This document shows, piece by piece, positions 26,475 through 39,967 of a stretch of DNA of 64,000 nucleotides. Source of the stretch: Bugula neritina (lineage: Eukaryota; Bryozoa; Gymnolaemata; Cheilostomatida; Bugulidae). Position 1 is the stretch's first letter. Every line of letters begins with the position of its first letter. The notes under the pieces were generated by a model. The model did no database searches. It saw only the letters and a program-made list of their open reading frames with translations, and was not told the DNA's origin. The translations under genes and the position numbers were made by a program. The stretch spans positions 11,355,722 to 11,419,721 of the forward strand of contig OZ037766.1 in NCBI GenBank assembly GCA_964035545.1, given 5' to 3'.

Positions 26475-29400
26475 AATAAAGCTAATGGTACAGTTCCAAT
26501 ATTAAAGAGACCATCAGACAATGATATTCAAGCAAGTGAAGATTCCGATATAGAAAAGATGATGCAGGCATCAACTACACCAGATCAGAGTCAGCTGATC
26601 AAGTCAGCAAATCCTGAATTATCAAAAGTTTTGAGTGAACCTTCAAACACAATTCCCAAAGATAGAGGTTGGATATGCAAATTAAACTCTAGCTGTGTGC
26701 ATTTACCTTAATTTCCAAATAAATGTGTCTGTGTTAATGATTTTCTCAAATCTTGTTTAAATTTAAAGATGTGCCATTGGGTATTATATTTTTGGCCATT
26801 GCTTCAACTTGTATATTGAATACATGCTTAGTTTTTAATATAATCCACAGTTGTATGTTTCAAGGTATGAAACATGTGTTGGTGCTGAAGGTATAAGGAG
26901 TTGTTGCTCCTGGCAACATCTTCTTTCAGCTCATCACAACTTGCAGCCTGTACTTACATCATCTGTGTAGTTCCTTGCCTTATTTTTTGTTAATTCATTC
27001 TATAAAAGCGGAGCTTTGGGCGTGTCACCAATATTTGAAATTGATATAAAATTGTCTACAGATATGGATTAGTATACATATTTAAACTACTTGACATGCA
27101 TTGCTGTAAGCTAAAGGACCTGCTATTTAGGCTAGCACAAAAGTTGGAAATGTCTTAATTTAACTTCTCTTGATTAATTGGAGATAGAATCAATGGAGTG
27201 AAACATTTTTATTGCTTAATGCTATTGTCATAATCTAATGTTTGCACTGGTTTTTTCAGACAAATCTAAAGAAGATAACTCCAAAAAGACAGGTAATTCC
27301 ATATCTACTATATTTTATACACTGATGCTATATTGTGTGGGGTGTGTTGTTTTCAAACCTGTGCACTCATCATTGTGTAACAGTTTAGATATGGAGCCAA
27401 GGCAAACAGCCTTCCTTGGTTTTTTATATGGATAATTCAAATTTCAAAATCTTTTTTTCTCATTTTGAGTTTAGCATGTCGGATTGACCTGTAGGATATT
27501 TCTTTTTCTTCACTGTGCTATTAAGTATAAATTATAAAGATGGTTTGTTGCCTTCAAAATTGAGCAGTTATGACAGGATAGCAAGCGGCAAATTTAGCAT
27601 GATTTCGTGTTTCAGTAAGCTGGATGATATTTTCTAAAACTGCTTGTTGTGGCATATGTAACTTTTATGTCTTCGCTTTGTATTTTACTAATGAAACTAT
27701 CTAGTAAACTAAAAAATATTCATTAAAATGACATTCACCATTGTATTTTTTATATCTGATAAGTTTGGTAACTCCTGTAATCTGTTGCCTCCCAATAGGC
27801 CCCTTAAGGAGGTTGCAGTTGCAGCCAAGTATGTCGCGGTAAGAATACTAGGGTACTGCAATGGGTGATCAGTTTTACTTACTCGCTTGTTTGCCTTTTG
27901 AAGGCTTAAGTTGCCTTTATACCTTCACGATTTTCGGTCAGAAATTCAATTTGGCCGGGTTGAAAGTTTTCCGAGCTGCATTGTAAAAGCCACTTGTAAG
28001 AATTTTTGTACTGTAATGACTTCGATTTCAGAATAATACTCAAAAGGAGTAATAACTCCTTGTAAACATCGTTATTTAGTTATGACTTAGGCAATTACAT
28101 GGCGTACTTATATGTTAATAATGATATCACCTATGTCTTCTCAATTGTCGCTTTTATGCTGTCAACTTTACTAACTCGCGATGCTTACAAAGCGCATCAG
28201 ATAGCGATTAGGCGAGTCAAATTTCAATTTTAGAAAGTAAGCTTCCGCATTAATAGGATTTCAGCGAGTTTCAGTTTGACTATAAAGGGGTACCCGGACA
28301 AGCATTATTAACTTAAACTCTGTACTTTTTTCAGCAGAGGTATAAACGCAACTTTATCTGCATGTACTCTATTTTCTAAACTGTAATTTATTTACTGGTC
28401 TCTTGGTGGAATAGTTATTCTTGAAAATGTATTTTAGGGTTTTAATTTTACTTTTACTTCACAAATGAGGAAATTTTTTCACATACCAAATTCATTGTAG
28501 TAAAAGCATAGCCTATCTGTTTTAATTTCTTTCAACATGCAAAGTACCTTCACTGTGTAAAATATACTTTGATATGTTTCATACAGCAGATGATCGAAAG
28601 GGAGACTTTGGGAAAAATGGGCCAAATCAAAATGGTGGTGCAAAACCGAACCAAGAGAATCTCAGCCAACCAAATCAGGTTATTATTTAATTTATCTTTA
28701 TGAGGTGTACATTTAGTTAAATGTGATTCATGTGTTAGCAGATTGGTGAATTTAATTTTCATGTACATCAGTTTCGATTAGGCAGAAATATATTCTCTAT
28801 CAGCCATCGTGTAATGCTGTCAACAAGCTACATTGCATGGTTTTTATTGCAGCACCCCAATATCAAAATGCTGGCACCTCAGCCATCTAATGCTGGACCT
28901 CACCATCCGGGACCACCCAACACCATGTCTTATAGCTCTCCCATGAATGGAGGGAACAATCCTCATTTCCAAATGTCACAAAATCCCATGCCAGCAAATC
29001 ATCCTAGCTGGAATGGGCAGCAGCCGCAGATGCCTCCGTATGGCAATCCAAGGACAGGCTCTCCGGGAATGTGGGGGCCAAACCCAATGGCTAATCCAAA
29101 TGTTCGTCCGGATATATCTCATAATATTGTGCCTGACGCGAGTCTCACACCAGAACAGCGACAAAACCGCGAGGCTGGTATGGCTACTCTACGGAAGATT
29201 CAAGAGATGCTGTTCACAGATGATTTAGGGCGACAGGTGACTAACTTCAGTCACATTGATATGGCCCGTGACCCAATGCCTGGCTCCCATATGCCGCCTC
29301 CTGTTGATGAGTTCAGTATGTACGCCAATGGGCCCTCGGTCGGTGGTCGCATGCCTATGGGCCCGGGAGGCCAACCGCTACCTCCTCATGGTGGCCCAGT

Positions 29401-32400
29401 GCCGCCAGGCCATGGTCCTGCTCCACATATGATGGGCCCTGGCATGTTGCCACCGGGTCATGCACATCCTCATCATCTACCCATGGGACATGCGCCCATG
29501 CCACCAGCACCATCTCATATGGGTCCGGGTGGCCCAATGCCTCCCCATATGCCGGGGCCCGGCCCTACTCATATGGACATGGGCATGTATCCTGGAGGCC
29601 CTCCTGTGATGCACACCAAACCTCCCCCACCGTATCCTATGACTATGGGCCCCGCTCCTCCAGAAGCTCCGGCACCACGGGCCAGCAAATCAAAGAAGCG
29701 AAAGAGCAGTACTCAATCACCAGCGCCACAATCTCCTATGGGCCAACCACTCAAATCTCCTAAATATCAGGTATTAAATTGCCTTGTGTTGTAATTCAGC
29801 ATGCTAGAATACTTGTTCCAACTACATTTTGGTTACTCTAGAGTCTAGATCATTAGGTGTACTTTTGACTTGAACTTTGTTTAGTGGTAAACTTCTTGTT
29901 TAAAAAATAGTTGAAATTATACATAATAGACTGGACAAGTACGTTGCCAATGTTAGTCTGGTGGTGGAGTTAATAGGGGCTCAATGTAAAACTAGAGTTA
30001 TTTCATACTGTAAGGGTTAGCCTCTTCTAATGGGAAAGTTGTTTAGCATTTTATGGCATAATATCTATAATAGACTATCCATGTTATATAAATGCTGTTC
30101 ATCATTGCTGATTTTTTAAACATGTGAATCATTTAAGATATTGCTGTCTTTAGATTCAATTGGATATGTGATTTTCAAGAAAATAGATTTGATCTATACT
30201 TGACAAGTAGAAAGATGTTCTTAGTTAAACTATTTTTTATAAAACTGGTGATACCTGATTATGTACTCCGATGCTGTTACTGTGGTGGTTGTCATGTACT
30301 TTTACTATATTCAGATACCCCCGTCACCCCTTGCAGCCGGTCCTCCTGGAATGCCTTCTGGCATGGGGCCGGGATTCCCTCCTGCAGAGCCCGGCATGCC
30401 TCCGGGTGTACAGATGTATAAACCTTCACACGCACCCATGCCTAATGGAATTCCTTCACATCATTCTCAACAGGGTAATCTCATGCAAGCTGGCCCGCCA
30501 GAGCCATTTCAGGTATTTAGCCTAGTTGGTGACCAATATAGTTGGGAGTTATCATCTACTTGTAACTGTGGCTATAAATAATACTATTGTTCTTGCAGCA
30601 TCATGATCTTTTAGTAAATAACAATGACAATTCATTCACTGGTAATAATAGTAAACAGCCAACTACATTGTATGCTGTATATTATATATTAAGCAAGGCG
30701 AATGTAAATAGGCATCATAGTCTATTGATAAGTATACTTATGCTAACCTCTGGTGATGTTTAGGGTCATGGAGTGGCAGGTTCAACACTCTCTCAAAAGC
30801 CTCCGCCTAGTTATTCTCAATCTACTACTAAGAGAGGTAGTGGCATAGAAAGTATGGCCACGCCCCCACCTCAGAAACAGTGTTATAGTCAGTTTGAAAA
30901 TCAAGAATTAACTATTGTAAAGCAACCTAACGCAGCTTATCAGGGACCAGATGTTGGGGAGACAAACCAATATTCTCTACATAGCAGACAGAATATTAAT
31001 CCCTGCAGTCCTTTGAATAGCAGGTCATCTAATATGAATAATATAACATCTGCCTCATTGGCCAACCTTGCTAAAGGAGTTGAACAGATTCAACAAAACT
31101 TAGTAGAAGGTGGCCCATTCAAAGACATTCAACAATCTGGCCAACATGGAAACCAAGCGGTGATGGTGCCATCCGGTACACCCATGTCTTCTGCAGCCGG
31201 CATGCTGCCAAACGCTGCCGGCTCCATACCTTCATCATGCAGCGGATCTCAACCAAGTGTCAACAATACTTTTGTAAATGCTCACATGTCCATTGGACAA
31301 GTTAATATTCAAAATGTAGACGCCAATCAACAGCACTCTGCGTTTGACAGTCAGGGACGACCAACACAGATGCAGCAAAACGTAGATGTATCGATGAACA
31401 TTGGGGGTATGCCAGGAAATGCCCCACGCTTCAATCCTGAAGATACCAATTACAACAATGCCAATCAAGTTCCTAATGCAGCCGTTAAGGTGCAGGCTAA
31501 AGGAGCAAATACTCTACAGTATTTACCGGTTAGTCAGCAAGCTGCTATAGGGCCACCTAATGACCCAATTATTCGTAAACAACCGACGTTTGAGCATATG
31601 AGCAGAGGCGAAACATTCCCAGGTGCTCTTCCTAATATGGACAGTAAAACACCGTCTTCAAAGATAAGCTACTATCCTGATAACTCTAGACTGCCCGCTC
31701 CTCCACCTCAAAGATTACCTCAGATAGTCAACAGCAGCGCACCTTTACAACTCCCAGGTATGTATATTGTTACAGGCAGTTGGTTCTCTGGCTTATTTGT
31801 AAATGTGAAACCCTGGTTATAGTAGAATGTGTTAATAGAAACGTCAAATATTCAAGAAATAATGTTTTATTATAATTACTTGCTGCTTCTTTATAAAAAA
31901 AATTATTAAACATTTAGGAGAGACAATTTAAAAGCTGAGTCAGTAAAGTGTAGTATTAGGCCAATTTAACATTATACATACATACTTATGTGCATACATA
32001 TCTCTTTTTACTGGAAATAACACTAGGCTATCTCTTCACTCTGCACAACATTAGACACATTATTGCTCAATTCTTATATTCTTATTCTCACTTATTATTC
32101 CAAATCTACATAAATCAAGTTATTTTTGCTGAGCATAACGCCTGCTACCTTGTTCACTAAAAGTAAATACTAACACCTCAAGGCTATACCTAGTCTGTGT
32201 GCATGTTATGGATTATTTTTACTTTTTAAGTATCTGAATTTTTCTAAAGTAATGATCCAATTTTTTCACTGATCAGCAAATTACTAACATTAAGCACCTG
32301 CCTGTTGACATTAGAAAGTTTCCAAAGTTTTAATTTTTTTTTAGTCTTTAGAAAGTAAGTGATGCTTCTAGCATGGTAAATTTAGCACATGAAAACTTCT

Positions 32401-33485
32401 TTTTTAAACAGGTTTGCTCTGGTTGGTTAAATAGTTTGAAAGTTTTATATTTATAAGCAAACAAATACATAATTTCTTAACAAGGCTCAAATGTAATTCA
32501 TCAAGTGCCATTTAATGTGTTCGTCTATTCATGTTAGAAATGCACAAACTTTTGCCGGAAAGAAAACTTTTGTGTTAACAGCAGTGCGGTGTTTGTCCAT
32601 TCTGTAAAACACATGCTTGGGCTGCTGGTGGGGGGGGGGGTATAACTAATCTGCCTTCATTATGCATAGTCAGCATTAGATCTACATCATTAGTTTATTT
32701 GCTTTAATATTTCTAAATATAATATCAATAATAGATAGGTTATAATATGTTTCAATTGTGAAAAAAAAATTTCTTGATTTTCTTTCAGCCACTGGCCCTG
32801 GCATGCCACACTACTCAGGTATGCATGGGGCACCTGTCTCCACTATGTCTATGCATCCATCGTCAGCACCACACCCATCTTCAGGAATGCTGCCTCCTGC
32901 ACCTCCGCACCACGGTCAGTTCACCAGTGGGCATCCTTCCATGATGCCACCAAATAACAGTATCTACAGCTCACAAGGACATGGTCTCTACAGCCCCATG
33001 TCAGCCTCTTTGGGTCAAGATATGCCTGGACCTCCTTCAGGTGTGTTCATCTGCTATGCACCAACAACTTTGTTTTGTATTAAATTTTATATGATGGAAA
33101 AACTATTTTAAGCAGCGGTAGAAATACTGAAACTGTTGTATCTGTAGGAATGATGGATCCAATGCCGTCCCCACTCCATTCAAACCAGCAGATGATGATG
33201 TCACACCAACACCCTGTCGGCCCACCAGGCACTCATGCACATCCCTCTATGATGCATCAACCACAGTCACCATTCGCCCACCAGGGACCACCAGATTTTG
33301 GTGCTCCCGTTCACCCCGGCCACGGCGGATATCCTCAAGATTTCCACCCAAGCATGAACCCTCATCCTAGCCAAATGTCCCGGCAAATGTCCCACCCAGG
33401 GGCGCCGCCACCTGGCCAGATGATGATGCCTCCTCAAGCCGGTCCCTATTTTAATGGTCCAGGTCCGGGTTCATATATGATCTAA
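26475..33485 (+). CDS. BCL9: BCL9/Legless Wnt co-activator (5' end not resolved)
   Basis: Eight exons: 26475-26667, 27260-27292, 28587-28678, 28853-29770, 30315-30512, 30764-31757, 32789-33040 and 33148-33485 (TAA). All phases match; about 1005 residues. The HD2 helix is at 29144-29215 (starts LTPEQRQNRE, ends TLRKIQEMLF). This amphipathic helix lets BCL9 dock on the beta-catenin armadillo repeats in the nucleus. Farther on, 31511-31610 reads TLQYLP, then RKQPTFEHM, matching the conserved C-terminal TLQYFP...RKQP block (HD3). A basic KSKKRK patch near 29690 may be a nuclear signal. The rest is Pro/Met/Gly/His-rich and low in complexity, as in the family. HD1, which binds the Pygopus PHD finger, is not seen. 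The first exon shown has no start; the first in-frame Met codons are near 26559. GC content in the coding exons is higher than in the flanks. Confidence 0.85.
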
Positions 33486-34950
33486 CATGCACTCTAGCTG
33501 GCTCACTTGTGCAATATAAAATTTGCTTGGGGCAACTTCAACATATTAACATTTCAGCCAGCGATATGTACAAAGTGTACAAAACTTTAATAATCTACAT
33601 TGTCTTGTTTTTTTTATATTATCTCTTGTATTTATACTTGGAACATCTTTTAAAATAGTTTTAGTATAACTGTGTATTGTCTTGTGCTATGTATACATTA
33701 AAGTTTTTTCAATGATATATCTTTGCTTATTTGTACATTGCTCTATGTATATAGGATTAGAATCACTTATGTTATCCTCAGTTGGATTGACTACTTCATT
33801 TTGTGTGACCAATAATAACACAGTCCTATCGGAATCTACACAAGTGTAACCTCATATTAGTGAGGAATCATCTTAGTATTTTATTTTTATTATAACAAAG
33901 ATTGAAACAATTACGTTTTAGGCTTTTAATTACTTATACTAATATATACTTAAAATGATAGACATTCAAATAATTTCAATACTTTTTAGGTTCTGTGGCA
34001 GGTTTTATAATGTTTAGTACAGGTGTGCTTGCTGATTTAATGTTACGCAATTTTTTTCAAGAATTCAAATTTTTGATTCATTCTTGCATCTGCTTATATT
34101 TTGATAGAATTGTATGTAATTAGATTTTTAATTTTTTATTATTTATGTAATGCTGTACCATTACGCAGTGGGCCAAGTCACCATGTCCATTATGATGTAA
34201 TAAACTTTACAGTTTGAGAGTTCCTTTGCACTCATGTTAATAGAAGTCTAGTTTGCAATCAACCTGAAATATTTTTGAAATAAATTAATCTTAAGTAATG
34301 TAATGCATTTTCTGAGATCTTCTATGAAATATGTGAAAGTGTGTTATACCTACAAAATACTGTATTTAGCAATGCTTCCTTATCCTTTCATTCATGAAAT
34401 GTCATCTGGCAAGGCTTTATTGGATATTTAGGATACACTTTAATGTCAAGGTTATAAGTGTAGTGAAATTGTGATGTTTTATAACATTATGGTCAACATC
34501 CTTAGCTTTTCTTTCCTAATTTATTTATATTTCTCACACACATCCTTAAACAACACATTTTTTAAATGTAAGGATATTCTGCAATGGGAAGGCATTTAAA
34601 AGACCTACCAATTTGACAGATATCATGTTGCAATAACATTGTAGTATATAGGTATGGCCATATGTTGAGTGTTTTAAAAAATACAACTAAAATACAGGAG
34701 GTCAGAAGTCTATAGATCAATTTTAGGACAAGCTTTCACTATAATTCCTCCATGCAAAACTTGTATGAAGCCAGACTTTTTATTCGAAGAGTGTAGATGA
34801 CATTTATTTATACAAAGCTAGCACCTAGTAAAACTAAAAACATGATAGTGAAAATTATGGTCAATTGAGATCAATCTTGTGTAGAATGTTAACAATTTTA
34901 TTGTCATAGGATTATCTCACATAGTAGAATAACTCCAGGGTATAAAATAT
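33486..34950 (+). other. BCL9 3' UTR and downstream sequence
   Basis: AT-rich, without open frames. Candidate polyadenylation signals are AATAAA at 34199-34204 and another in GAAATAAATT near 34278. Nothing else is recognised before the CpG-containing segment near 34960. Confidence 0.5.
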
Positions 34951-34959
34951 TATGAGCGA

Positions 34960-35230
34960 TTTTTCCTCCGACTTGAACGAAATCATTGCGCCTGCGTAAC
35001 CAATTTCCGTAACGTTTACGCCAAGAAAAAAATGATTTGTCATCTGACTTACTCATAGTAATTGTAGCTGAGATTGTTCAGTTTGGCGTCATAATAATCT
35101 TCTATGAACATGAAGCACCTATTGAATACCTAGTTATTTTCGTATAAAAGTGACACCAACAGCGCTCAGTTCCTCCTGGCAATAGATAAACTCTGTCTGT
35201 CTCTTACTCGAACACTCTTTACTTTTTAGT
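34960..35230 (+). promoter_or_regulatory. Promoter-like segment of ILRUN
   Basis: A CpG cluster (CTTGAACGAAATCATTGCG, CTGCGTAACC, CCGTAACG, TTTACGCC) with a CCAAT-type element on the plus strand (AACCAATTTCCG) lies 300-570 bases upstream of the ILRUN start codon. It is followed directly by a simple-sequence island. Assignment is by composition and position. Confidence 0.45.
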
Positions 35231-35500
35231 TTCAGTTCGAGTTGCACTTGCACAGTTGTAACAGTAACAGTAACTGACAGCCGCAGTCAACTGCCACTTG
35301 AACAAAGGCGATTACTTTTACTATTAGTAATTACTAGTATTACATTTGCTCGCTTATTTACTCTGTTGGACTTACTAATACAATAAGTATAACATTAACT
35401 ATAAGTATAAGTCAGAGTGTCACTCATTCCGATTCTCGATCTCACAACCATTAGACTTAGCCTTACTGATACTAAACAGGAAACACCATTCCGTTTAAGT
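35231..35500. repeat. Cryptically simple island 4, in the ILRUN 5' UTR region
   Basis: Words such as AACAGTAACAGTAACTG, TACTATTAGTAATTACTAG and AACTATAAGTATAAG, the same style as the islands at 4.5 and 21.3 kb. It ends about 40-60 bases before the ATG at 35538, so it probably forms part of the transcribed leader. Confidence 0.6.
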
Positions 35501-35537
35501 ATAACTGGTAACACTTGGTCTATCTATTGCTGGAGTC

Positions 35538-38428
35538 ATGGATGTCGATAATGACATAGATGGGCAATTGCTGCAGCAATTGCGAACTTTAGGGACCCAG
35601 GATAGAGAAGTCCTAGTAAAAGAGTTTCAACGACTACTGGGAAATCAATTGAATCCATCAGCATGTTCATTCTTTCTTGATATGAATAACTGGTTAGTTT
35701 CTGTTGTATACGTGTAATTTCAACTTTGTTATTGCTATCACTATGGCTGCTTTTTGCTGTAAGACTAAGGTTTATGTTAGTGTATCACTGTACGCATTGA
35801 AATAAGATCCAATATTATTATTATTATTATTAGCACTATTCGGTATTCACTAGTGGAATTGAAGCTGGAGTTTTAGTCTAGGAATAATTTGACAGCAACA
35901 TCAAGTGAACATCTATGTAAATTGTTAAACTAGATTCATAGGTCACGCACTCAAGTAACTTTTTACTACATTTTTATTTTATTTAGATCTGGTAAAAAAA
36001 CTCTGCAGTCTACAAAGTATCTTTTTGTTAATAACTGATATTAATGTATATGGGATGTGCTCTAAAGTATTGGTATATGCATGTTAGCCTACTCCATCTA
36101 CAATTTAGAATGCAATGTCCCCCCCCCCCATTCACATTTAGTGATAATACATTTCCTCAACCAACTGTCCTAATATGCTAACTTTAAAAAGAACCCTTTT
36201 TAACTTATGCCTTACTTCTGCACCCTTCTCTCCTTTCTACTTCTATCAATTCTAATTTCAGAGTAACAATGTTATTATCTAAAAAATATTTTTGAATGTC
36301 ATTTTCATTGGACTGCTCTCTTTAACTTAGAATCAACACTTTTTATATAGTTTTCTGTCTAATAATAAGTAGAAGTGATTACAAATATGGTTTATAAACC
36401 CAAAATATGTAAGCCATCAATTTACAAACAATACTCTGTGCAAAGTGTCTGAACTTATAATTGACATAATTTATAAACGTTTTGAATCTCACTATAGTAT
36501 TATATGTCTTCATTTGTGCTGATATTACTATAGTATGGCAATTTATGCTCTACTAAACTTGAAAGTTTGATAAACTATTATATAGTCAACTGTAACTCAG
36601 CTAGTTTGAAACTATCTGTTTAGTCTCACTATCAATTTTTCTTTAGGAATTTGACGGCTGCCATTGGTTCTTATTATGACTATGAACTGAATGCTGAAAA
36701 TGGTCCACAGCTATCCATGGTGTTTGTAAAAGATATTACTATTGGCGAAGGAGAGTCTGTTCGTCCGAATGTCAATTTCATTAAGACTTGGAAGATCAAG
36801 AATTCAGGTTGAACAGTCACAATTGCCTGTATTAAGTATTCTACAATAGGTGAATGCAAAACTTCTGCCCCCACCGGGAATCGAACCCCAGTCCTCCAAC
36901 TTTCAAGCCAGTATGTTAACCATTGCACTATAGGAGCTACTGGGGAATCACAATGTCGCAGTAAACTGCCATTTGTTCAGCTGGCACCATATTCGTTATG
37001 ATTAACCCATTCATCTTGCTATTTTTTTTTAATTAAAATGCAGAGAAATATTGACATTTCTAGCTTGTGAGTGAAAGAGGAAGACTAATAAAATGTATTT
37101 AGCTATCCTCTTAATATGTGGAATGGAAAATTTATTCACTCTTTTTTCTTATAGCTAAACATAAATTTAGTGCTTTAATACATCTTGTTCAGCTGTTGAA
37201 TTTTCTAGTTTTACTCATGTTTTCAACTATTTTTTCATTAGCCTCAATTGTATTTGCTGTAAAACTGTTTTATATATTGTGGTGTACCAATTATGTCAAG
37301 TTGGTTTATAAAGTCATTTAATGTTATATGATTTTCTAATATGGGATTGCACTAAGATGTTCAATTTGCTATGCTATACTTAAAGGAAATAGCTCATGGC
37401 CGCCAGGCTGTTCGCTCAAGTTTACTTCTGGCTGTCAACTGGGTGCAGCGGAGCGAGTAATGGTCGAGTCACTAGACCCCGGTGCAGAGCTGGATGTGAG
37501 CGTGCCAATGACTAGCCCTTCCGTTGCTGGCATGTATCAAGGGCAGTGGAGAATGTCTTCACCTACCGGTGTAATTTTTGGAGGTGGGTGTTTATACTAT
37601 GTTTATAAAGTATATAAAAGGCAGTAATGTGTTGTAAATTGTTAGTCCTAATTTTTGCAGGTGTTAGATACTGGATACTGTGACACAACTTGATCAGATT
37701 GTATGCTCAGTAGCCATTACTTGTAGTATGATTATGTCTCAGTCTTCAAGTTGAATAGTTGAGCCACAAAACAGTTTTCAAAGAGTTTAATCTGTTTTAG
37801 ATACTATTTGGGTTATATTGCAAGTTTCTGAAACTGGTTTACTGGATATAACACAAGAAATGTACAGATTTGGCGGAGATTTAGGGAACTCTCAAGCAAA
37901 GTCTACCGAACATTTAGATGAAACTTATAACCCATTTAGTTCTCCACCTAGACATTCAATTAGTAATAGTCAGCAAGAATCAAATAGACATCTATATGTT
38001 AATGGTTTGAGTTATGCTCAAGCAAACAATGGGCAGCAAACTATATCCACCCAACACGATAGTCAGCCTAATGATGCATCTTCTTGGCATATATCTTTTC
38101 AGTCCAAGGTTAGTTTACTTTGCAATATATATTTTATTCACTAAAAATTGCTATTTACTTCAAGAACTTCAGTATTAGTGAGGGGTTGTCTTCTCTTATG
38201 TTTTTGAAGTTTAGCTCCGCTATGTGCAATAATAATTATGTGCATAGTATTGATATAGTATTAACCAATTTGCTTGTTTATCTTTGAGGAATTTGTACAT
38301 ATGCAGGTATATTTGTGGGAATTACCTTTATTTATGCTATCTGCCAGTCCTTATGTAGTATAATTTCTCCTCATATTTTACTTAAACATTTATTTTTGTT
38401 TTAGGCAGAGGGAGAAGATATGCAATAG
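35538..38428 (+). CDS. ILRUN: ILRUN (UBA-like and NBR1-like FW domain protein)
   Basis: Complete: 35538-35692, 36647-36807, 37386-37583, 37801-38108 and 38405-38428, giving 281 residues (the human protein is about 298). The N-terminus MDVDNDIDGQLLQQL is followed by the UBA-like block (VLVKEFQRLLGNQLNPSAC, FFLDMNNWNLTAAIG). Next come VFVKDITIGEGESVRP and the FW (four-tryptophan, NBR1-like Ig fold) domain with FIKTWKIKNSG, SSWPPGC, VMVESLDPG, MYQGQWRMSSPTG and DTIWVIL. The C-terminal tail is Ser/Gln/Asn-rich and poorly conserved apart from YNPFSSPP (human FNPFASP). In vertebrates ILRUN binds p300/CBP-IRF3 and dampens antiviral and inflammatory transcription; whether this holds here is unknown. 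The start is fixed by the alignment. The last exon is only seven codons plus stop. Confidence 0.95.
36867..36937 (-). repeat. tRNA-derived element (pseudo-tRNA or SINE head) in ILRUN intron 2
   Basis: Read on the minus strand this 71-base stretch has a full 7-pair acceptor stem allowing G-U (GCTCCTA with TGGGGGC). It also has an A-box-like TAGTGCAATGGTTAAC and a clean T arm with B box (GGGTTCGATTCCC, stem CTGGG/CCCGG). The anticodon arm around CTTGAAA does not pair, so a working tRNA is unlikely. It begins about 59 bases after the exon end at 36807. A tRNA-derived SINE or tRNA pseudogene is the best reading. Confidence 0.7.
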
Positions 38429-38606
38429 TCTTTCATCCTTGGATTATCATAATTTTCAATAATATCCATATCATGCTTTTTTTGCTAATTCGGCTGTAGT
38501 TTTTGTTATTGAAAAGATGAAATTTTAATTAATGTTAATTTGAACGAAACTTATAAAACTTATAGTTGTATTGTAGTTTTGGCTTGAAACAAAATGTTTT
38601 CAAATT

Positions 38607-38612
38607 AATAAA
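38607..38612 (+). promoter_or_regulatory. ILRUN polyadenylation signal
   Basis: AATAAA about 180 bases after the ILRUN stop codon, followed by T/G-rich sequence. It is the first canonical hexamer downstream of the gene. Confidence 0.6.
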
Positions 38613-39595
38613 GGTATAAAAGTCTGTGCACAAAGTGGTATACTAGATATAGTCTTCGAAAAGCCACTTTGATTTTTACTGACATGATCAATTATTTATT
38701 ATAACTCCAGCACTCTAGAGCTTCAACTGTTTGTAGATTTTGCAAGATCAGTAGAATGTAGTATTAACAGCTGATGTTATGTTAGTTAAATTGAGCTTCT
38801 GCTGTTTTCAACATTGAGGATGCTTTTGTTACTGCTAGTGCTATCTGTACACTTATTTTTGTAGCTTGAATTTTTCTGTGATACTAAACTTCATAAAAAT
38901 GTTTTTGTAAACGGGGAAAGTGTGATAACTGTATTTTTAGCATGTCATTATTTTTGGCCATATAATAAATGATGAGCAAATGTATGAGATATTCTGGGAA
39001 TCTGGAATAAAAATACTGGATTAAAAGCGTATAGAAAGCCTGTGCCAGTGTAACTATTATATGTTACATGGTATATAGTAGTAAGACATACATCTGTAAA
39101 TCTTGGGTTTTTACTGTAGATCGAAATTTCAGACTGGCACTTGCATCCAAACATGTTCATTTAGAATAATTATGTGCCAGGTCACATGGCCTCTGGCTGA
39201 AATGGGCGTTAAAAATGCTTGTTAAGCAAAAGATAGTATTTTGTAAGATTGTAGCTAATAATAATATTTGAGAACAGTTGCTGACACAAGCCTGAAAATG
39301 TATCTGCAAGTAAAAAGGCATCAACTCTGTACTGAGTCACATTTGCTATAATTATTATATACGTGCAATATGCATAGTCACTTGTTTTATTTCCTGTAAT
39401 AAAGTCCTATGCAGCTGCATGTTCGAAAAGTGGAAGCAAACTTTTACACTCCAAATTTGATGAAATAACGGACTTTCCATTGCATTACTATTAATACTTT
39501 CTTATCTTGCAATTGGAAAGCATTTTTTGGGCACTTTGTCTGGCTATGAGCTTTCCAATGCAACATCAATTTTATTTCCTACACACACATATCCA
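38613..39595. other. Intergenic sequence after ILRUN
   Basis: No exon, RNA gene or clear repeat was supported. The sequence is AT-rich with scattered T runs. Confidence 0.45.
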
Positions 39596-39874
39596 TTCCA
39601 AAAGAGCTGCTGTCCACAAGTTGAGATATAATAATTTATGCTCAGCAATTCAGTGATTGAGCTCTTTAACCGTGGTCACAAACTCAAACTGCTAACATTT
39701 TGCAAGGCTCCTAGAGCCACTTGAGCTCCCTGACTTGAGTTTACACACCTTTTAAATATATGCTTTATTAGTAGAAACTTAAGTTTCTACTATTAAGCTA
39801 AGGTGTGGACCATGGTACCCGGTTTGTGCTGATGAGGGGACAAATCCCAAAACAGCTGCTGTTCACGGATTGAG

Positions 39875-39967
<93 letters not shown>

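Noticed and set aside
27801-27838. Extra BCL9 exon (PLKEVAVAAKYVA) between 27292 and 28587
   Set aside because: It has possible AG and GT borders, but the flanking exons already join in phase and there is no family similarity.
28947-29537. Additional frames antisense to or shifted from the large BCL9 exon
   Set aside because: Shadows of a GC-richer coding exon; only the frame with HD2 has family similarity and matching splice phases.
36867-36937. A functional tRNA gene
   Set aside because: The T arm and acceptor stem are good, but the anticodon stem does not pair, so I call it tRNA-derived.
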